A program made the translations under genes and the position numbers. Of a stretch of 64,000 nt of DNA, positions 59,031 through 64,000 are shown one piece after another. How positions within the stretch are numbered: the first letter of the stretch is position 1; every line of letters starts with the position of its first letter. The DNA comes from Brassica napus. Its lineage: Eukaryota; Streptophyta; Magnoliopsida; Brassicales; Brassicaceae. The DNA lies in the NCBI RefSeq assembly GCF_020379485.1, contig NC_063448.1, forward strand, positions 43,037,218 through 43,101,217. The letters run 5' to 3'. The notes below the pieces were generated by a model. That model worked only from the letters and a program-made list of their open reading frames with translations. It did not search any database and was not told the origin of the DNA.

Positions 59031-59639
59031 CAAACAGGAACCGACATGTGTTGGTGCGGTTTACACGATAAATAAATTTCGGTTTAGCTAATGTTTCTGG
59101 TTTATTTTCTTGTAACCGAAAAAAAATCTTTTAGATGAATCAATCGTGTGTGTGATCAATTGTACCATTCAACATGTCGATTTCATATATACGCAGCCAA
59201 AAGCTCACTTGATACTTCCAAATCTTCGTTTATCCAAGAATAAACCGTTGCTAATTAAGAAAGACATGGAAGGAGAGGCACATCACATGAATAGCCAATA
59301 AATTGTCGTCGTCTTTGAAAATCTTTTTTTTTTTGGTCTAAATAATGTCTTTGAAAATTCTTCAACCAGTAATAATCACAGAAGGCGCCCTTAACCAAAT
59401 TCTTTCAAGAAGCTTTGTAGCATGGGGATCTCATCCTCTTTTTTTTTTTTTTTTGAACACAATGGGGGATCTCATCCTTGCCTCAGTTTCACTGCTTTCT
59501 AAATTTTGTGATTTCTTGCATATTTGGTAGCGTATACCATGAAATAAGAAACGTAGACAAGAACAGCGACCAACATCAGAGGAGAGCATCATTTGCTTTC
59601 CAGCATGGTGATACCAAGACAAGTAGTGATATAAAGCCA

Positions 59640-59738
59640 ATGAAATCATTAACACTACGTGTATATATCATGGTTGTGTTCTTATCTATTACTGTCATTA
59701 TATTGTGCTATAGCCAAATTTCTCTGAAATGCTGCAAC
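59640..59738 (+). CDS. Possible first exon of a small membrane protein (fragment)
   Basis: A start at 59640 gives MKSLTLRVYIMVVFLSITVI followed by ILCYSQISLKCCN, a single hydrophobic helix of about 20 residues, ending at a good donor (GTAAGT at 59739). The upstream frame is also open (HGDTKTSSDIKP). No downstream exon was identified, and I do not recognise the family. It could be the signal-anchor exon of a type II protein or chance. Confidence 0.25.
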
Positions 59739-60589
59739 GTAAGTCATATATACACGACAATGTAATTTCCACAATGTAAATATACTTCTTTATTCAATAA
59801 AGCATTTCAACTATCTCGTGGTTTCCAAGTATGAACTAGATATTGTTTTGGTATAGTTCAAGAAGATTGGATGAGACAAATATGCCAAAAAGATGATCTA
59901 AGAAACCACATATGTATAGTTGCAACCAACATTTGCTTTTGAGCTACTCTTGCACTATGTCCAATCTTAAATATGTTTTTAATGTGGCGTTAATTCTAAA
60001 AATGAAAGATAATATTTTCAATTTAATCAAGTTTTGGCTCATACGACGAACTTTGTCCTTGATCGTGAAAATAGGTAGTGGCTTTCATAATATACGAATA
60101 GCCATTCTTGTATATGAAGTTCTTACATTTCATAGCTTAAATTTTCGACATAAGCAATGGAGATTGGAGATGTTGAACTCAACAAACAAAAGTATAAAAG
60201 AACAATGGAGATTAAATAATTAAAAGAAGCTTAATACCTAAAAATTAATTGTTCATAATTCAACATGACATCGTCTTGATATGACTGAGAAACAAATATG
60301 AAGGTAAATAAACTCAATAAGAAAAACTGATATCTCTAACTACTAAATCCAATATGATATTATAAACTGGGGATTGAACCTTAACATGTTTACCTGGTTG
60401 GGATGGATGCTCTTTTAGGCGGATATAACATGATACTGATAGGTACCGAAAGGCATATTACCGTAAGAGGAGGGGTAAAGAAGCAAAGGAAGAGAGTGAG
60501 GAAGTAACATAAGAGGAGGGAACAGAAGAAGAATAAAAGAAACCTTTCGATTGAAAGAGAGTATTTGCAGTTATTCATTTCATACCGTT
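59739..60589. other. Intergenic DNA left of the Gypsy element
   Basis: AT-rich with no convincing exon. Short frames here are unsupported. The left border of the Gypsy LTR may lie inside this stretch. Confidence 0.3.
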
Positions 60590-63500
60590 AGACGATATTA
60601 AATAAGGAGTAGAGTGTTCATTGGTAGGGTATGCTTTTGTATGTGATTGTAGAGAGACGAGATGAGTCCTCTGTTTCCAGTCGCTATGAGACTGTCGATG
60701 ATGATGAACTCGTGATGAGAGTGATTCATTGTTGAGATACAAAGCTGTAAACACTTCTTCATTCTTATTCAATACACGAGTTTGGGATTTACAAGTAATA
60801 GATAACTTCAGTCTATCATTGGTTCGGCGAAACTTGATCGAGCTCACGTGTAACAGCATTGATGGAAGATACGGGGATCGGAGTTGAATCGGAGGCGACG
60901 ACGACCTTCGGGATGCAGAAAGAGACGGTTTGGCGACGAATGGAAGATGAAATCGAGTATATGCGAATCGGTTTTGATAAGCTTGCGCGAGCTGACAAAG
61001 CTACTTCGGAGCGTCTGGGATCGTTGGAGAATCAAATCACGACGATGGGTTCGGAATCAGCGGTCAGATTGGGAGCATTGGAGAGTCAGATGTCCTCGAT
61101 AACGGCCACACTGGCTTGGATCGAAGCTAGTTCTGTGATCAATCAACGGCCTGGCAAAGGGATTGCGTCTTCGTCAATGGATTATCATGATCAGGTACCG
61201 ATCGCAACTTCAGATCTGGATCAAAATCATTTAGGTTATCGGGGAATCCACAATGCGTTAACAAATAGAGATAAGTTGTTGAGAAAAGTGGATATGCCTG
61301 TGTTTGCTGGTCCTTTGCCATTTGATTGGATTTCCAGGGTGGAGAGGTTCTTCAGAATTGGTAACTATGACGAAGAGGATAAATTACAGTTGGTATCATT
61401 GAGCTTGGAGGGTCCCGTTCTCAATTGGTTTAACGGAGAAATGCTCAATGATCCATTTCTGAGTTGGACTCAATTTACAGAGAGGATGTTAGAAAGATTT
61501 GCTGGTCCAATTGATAATAATCCTGCAGCGAGATTGTTCTGTCTACAACAAGAAGGCGACATTGTAGACTGTGTCAACGAGTTTGAGTCTCTGAGAAATC
61601 AAGTAACATGAATTGATGAGAAAAATTTGATAAAGGTTTTCTTCAATGGATTGAAACCAGAGATGAAGGAGGTAATCAGAATGAAGGAACCAGTGGGTTT
61701 AACGAATCATAAACTAGCAGTGTTGAAGATGCAGAAAACTACTTTCTGCAAGGTGATTGGATCAGCGGCAGGAGGTGACATTCAAAAAACATATCAGCGC
61801 CAATCTCATAATGTTAAAACTGCAAGTTTCACTCCAAAGCAAAGCGACGATCAACCACGGCTAGAAGCTGGAGCTAACAAAGAAAATTTACCACCACAAC
61901 GAAACACATTGAGACCAAGGCAACAATATTCGGATGCAGAACTTGACCGTATGAGAAAAGAGAAGATCTGTTTCAAATGCAAAGCTCCTTGGTCTCCAGC
62001 TCACAGAATGGAATGTCCAAAAAGAATGCTAAGAGTACTTACAGTGATCAACGGATTAGAGCTTGAGGTTATTGACTCAAACGAAGAGGAAGATCAACAA
62101 GAACAACAGAATCCGCAAGTACTACACACGTTATCACTGAATTCTTATTTGGGCATTGACTCTCCGAAGACTACGAAGATGAGAGGTTTTATAAATAACA
62201 GAGAGGTGATTGTCATGCTTGATAGCGGAGCATCACACAACTTCATCTCACCTGAGGTTGTGGACAAGTTACGATTGAAAGTTTATGCTGACAGTAGCTT
62301 GGACGTGTTGTTGGGTAATGGAGTGACTGTGAATGCAATGGGAGTATGCAGATCAGTTTCATTCCAACTAAATCAAACCAACTTCACAAGTGACTTCATC
62401 TCTCTTGAACTGGGGAATGTAGATGTGATACTTGGTATTCAATGGCTTGAAACCTTAAGCATTTGTGAAGTGGACTGGAAGGAGCAGGTCCTTTCGTTTG
62501 TCTATGAAGGAAACAAAGTGACCTTGTTAGGCGAGAAAGAGCTACACGGCACTAAGTTCTCTTTCAAGTCATTGAAACCGGTCTATACAAGCTGCAAGAT
62601 AGGAAGGGAAGTGCTTCTTGCTTCTTCTATAGCAACATCTCCATTTCCAGAAGTTCGTTTGCAATTCTCCCAAATACTCCAGGAGTTTGTTGATGTGTTC
62701 GCAGTACCAACTGCCTTACCACCATTTTGTGGACAAGAACACGCAATCAACTTACAACCAGGAGTATCTTCAGTATCTGTTCGACCTTATCGGTATCCTC
62801 ATGCCAGCAAGGTGGCTATGGAACAGATGGTGAATGATATGTTATCTACGGGCATCATACGACTAAGCACCAGTCCTTTCTCCAGCCCTGTACTACTGGT
62901 GAAGAAGAAGGACGGTTCTCTACGTTTTTGCGTGGACTACAGGGCTTTGAACAGAGTAACCGTGTTAGACAAGTACCCTATTCCTGTCATATACCAGTTA
63001 CTCGACGAGTTACATGGGGCTACGGTCTTTACAAAGCTTGATGTACGCTCAGGCTATCACCAAATACGGATGGTGGAAGCAGACATTCATAAGACAGCGT
63101 TCAGGACAGTGGAAGGACATTACGAGTTCCTGGTCATGCCATTTGGTTTGACCAACGCTCCAGCCACTTTTCAGGGACTCATGAACAAGGTGTTTTAACC
63201 ATTCCTCCGCCGTTTTGTCCTTGTGTTCTTTGATGACATATTGATCTACAGCAAGAATCAGTCAGATCACGAGAATCATCTAAGACAAGTGTTAGAAGTG
63301 TTGAGGGAGCAGAATTTATATGCTACTCAAAAGAAATGCACGTTTGCAGTACCGAGTGTGGAATACTTAGGCCATATAATATCAGCTAATGGCGTAGCTA
63401 CTGATTCTGCAAAGACTAATGCTATGAATATATGGCCTATACCCAAGGTGGTTAAGCAGTTGAGAGGATTCCTTGGGTTAACTGGATATTATCGGAAGTT

Positions 63501-64000
63501 TATAAGAGATTATGGAAGTATTGCTCGTCCTTTGACCACACTGCTGAAGAAGGATCAGTTCTCTTGGCCTACTGAAGCTCAGCAAGCTTTTGAAAAGTTG
63601 AAACATGCAATGGTAACGGCACCAGTACTTGCGTTACCAGACTTCAGTCAAGCTTTTGTGATCGAATCAGACGCCTCAGGATTCGGGTTAGGCGCTGTGC
63701 TTATGCAGAACAAGAGGCTCATCGCTTTCTCTAGCCATGCTCTGACAGCACGGGAGCAACTGAAACCAGCTTATGAAAGAGAACTGATGGCTATCGTGAT
63801 GGCAGTGAGAAAGTGGAAACACTATCTACTTGGTAGAAAGTTTCATGTTCACACGGATCAGCGGAGCTTGAAGTTTTTGTTGGAGCAAAAAGAGGTAAAT
63901 TTGGAGTATCAAAAGTGGTTAACAAAGCTATTGGGATTTGACTTTGACATCTTCTATAAACCGGGACCGGAAAACAAGGCAGCAGATGGCTTGTCTCGGA
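60590..64000 (+). mobile_element. Ty3/Gypsy LTR retrotransposon, 5' part (continues beyond the window)
   Basis: The domain order gag, protease, reverse transcriptase, RNase H on the plus strand, with no integrase before RT, defines Ty3/Gypsy. The 3' end, integrase and 3' LTR lie outside the window. The stretch 60590-60858, with a TTCAATACACGAG polyadenylation-like segment, is probably the end of the 5' LTR and leader; without the second LTR its border cannot be fixed, and no canonical primer site was seen (a TTGGTTCGGCGAAAC stretch at about 60819 is a weak candidate). Confidence 0.8.
60859..64000 (+). pseudogene. Gypsy gag-pol polyprotein with two in-frame stops, partial
   Basis: One reading frame runs from 60859 to the window end except for TGA at 61609-61611 and TAA at 63196-63198. 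It has gag with a coiled-coil start and a retrotransposon-gag core (VERFFRIGNYDEEDKLQL); a zinc-knuckle-like [16 protein letters not shown]; protease [11 protein letters not shown]; reverse transcriptase with [37 protein letters not shown] and the catalytic [11 protein letters not shown] thumb [13 protein letters not shown]; and RNase [13 protein letters not shown] and [10 protein letters not shown]. The frame is otherwise unbroken over 3.1 kb, so decay is slight. The second stop lies just before the catalytic DD motif and would remove it. Confidence 0.9.

Noticed and set aside
60590..60858. Naming an exact 5' LTR for the Gypsy element
   Set aside because: The second LTR is outside the window and no clear primer-binding site was seen, so borders cannot be set.

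Overview
This is plant nuclear DNA, almost certainly from the Brassicaceae and probably a Brassica or close relative. The genes have many short GT-AG introns, intergenic DNA is very AT-rich, TTTAGGG-type repeats are common, and the unique genes read as near-identical relatives of Arabidopsis chromosome 3 loci. From memory of Arabidopsis locus numbering the single-copy genes match At3g20070 (TITAN9), a CYP705A P450 (At3g20080 region), At3g20060 (UBC19), At3g20050 (CCT alpha/TCP-1), At3g20040 (hexokinase-like HXK4/HKL2) and At3g20020 (PRMT6). These identities rest on protein motifs and recall; no search was run.

Layout. 0.3-3.3 kb: a foldback element with a degenerate telomere-like core, then a complete non-autonomous Helitron. 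3.8-7.4 kb: TITAN9-like gene (+) and a CYP705A gene (-), convergent. 7.7-32 kb: about 25 kb of transposons and gene debris. It holds a decayed PIF/Harbinger element with both of its genes, fragments of nucleolin, serine acetyltransferase, YTH-domain, RCC1-FYVE-BRX and P450 genes, a complete 5.06 kb Ty1/Copia element with a perfect 5-bp target duplication, another Helitron, and a large inverted pair of elements with a TTTAGGG array. 32.7-49.5 kb: the conserved gene block UBC19 (+), CCT1 (+), HKL2 (-), PRMT6 (+), separated by repeats including a third kind of telomere-cored foldback. 50-60.5 kb: gene-poor, dominated by a Helitron cluster, one member carrying a roughly 600-bp internal tandem array, plus Stowaway-like MITEs. 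60.6-64 kb: the 5' two-thirds of a Ty3/Gypsy element running off the window.

The host genes are housekeeping functions that do not form one pathway: cell-cycle ubiquitin conjugation, cytosolic chaperonin, hexokinase-like protein, arginine methylation, plus a lineage-specific P450. The most unusual material is in the repeats: several short inverted-repeat elements whose cores are made of telomere-like motifs, and a Helitron that amplified its own interior.
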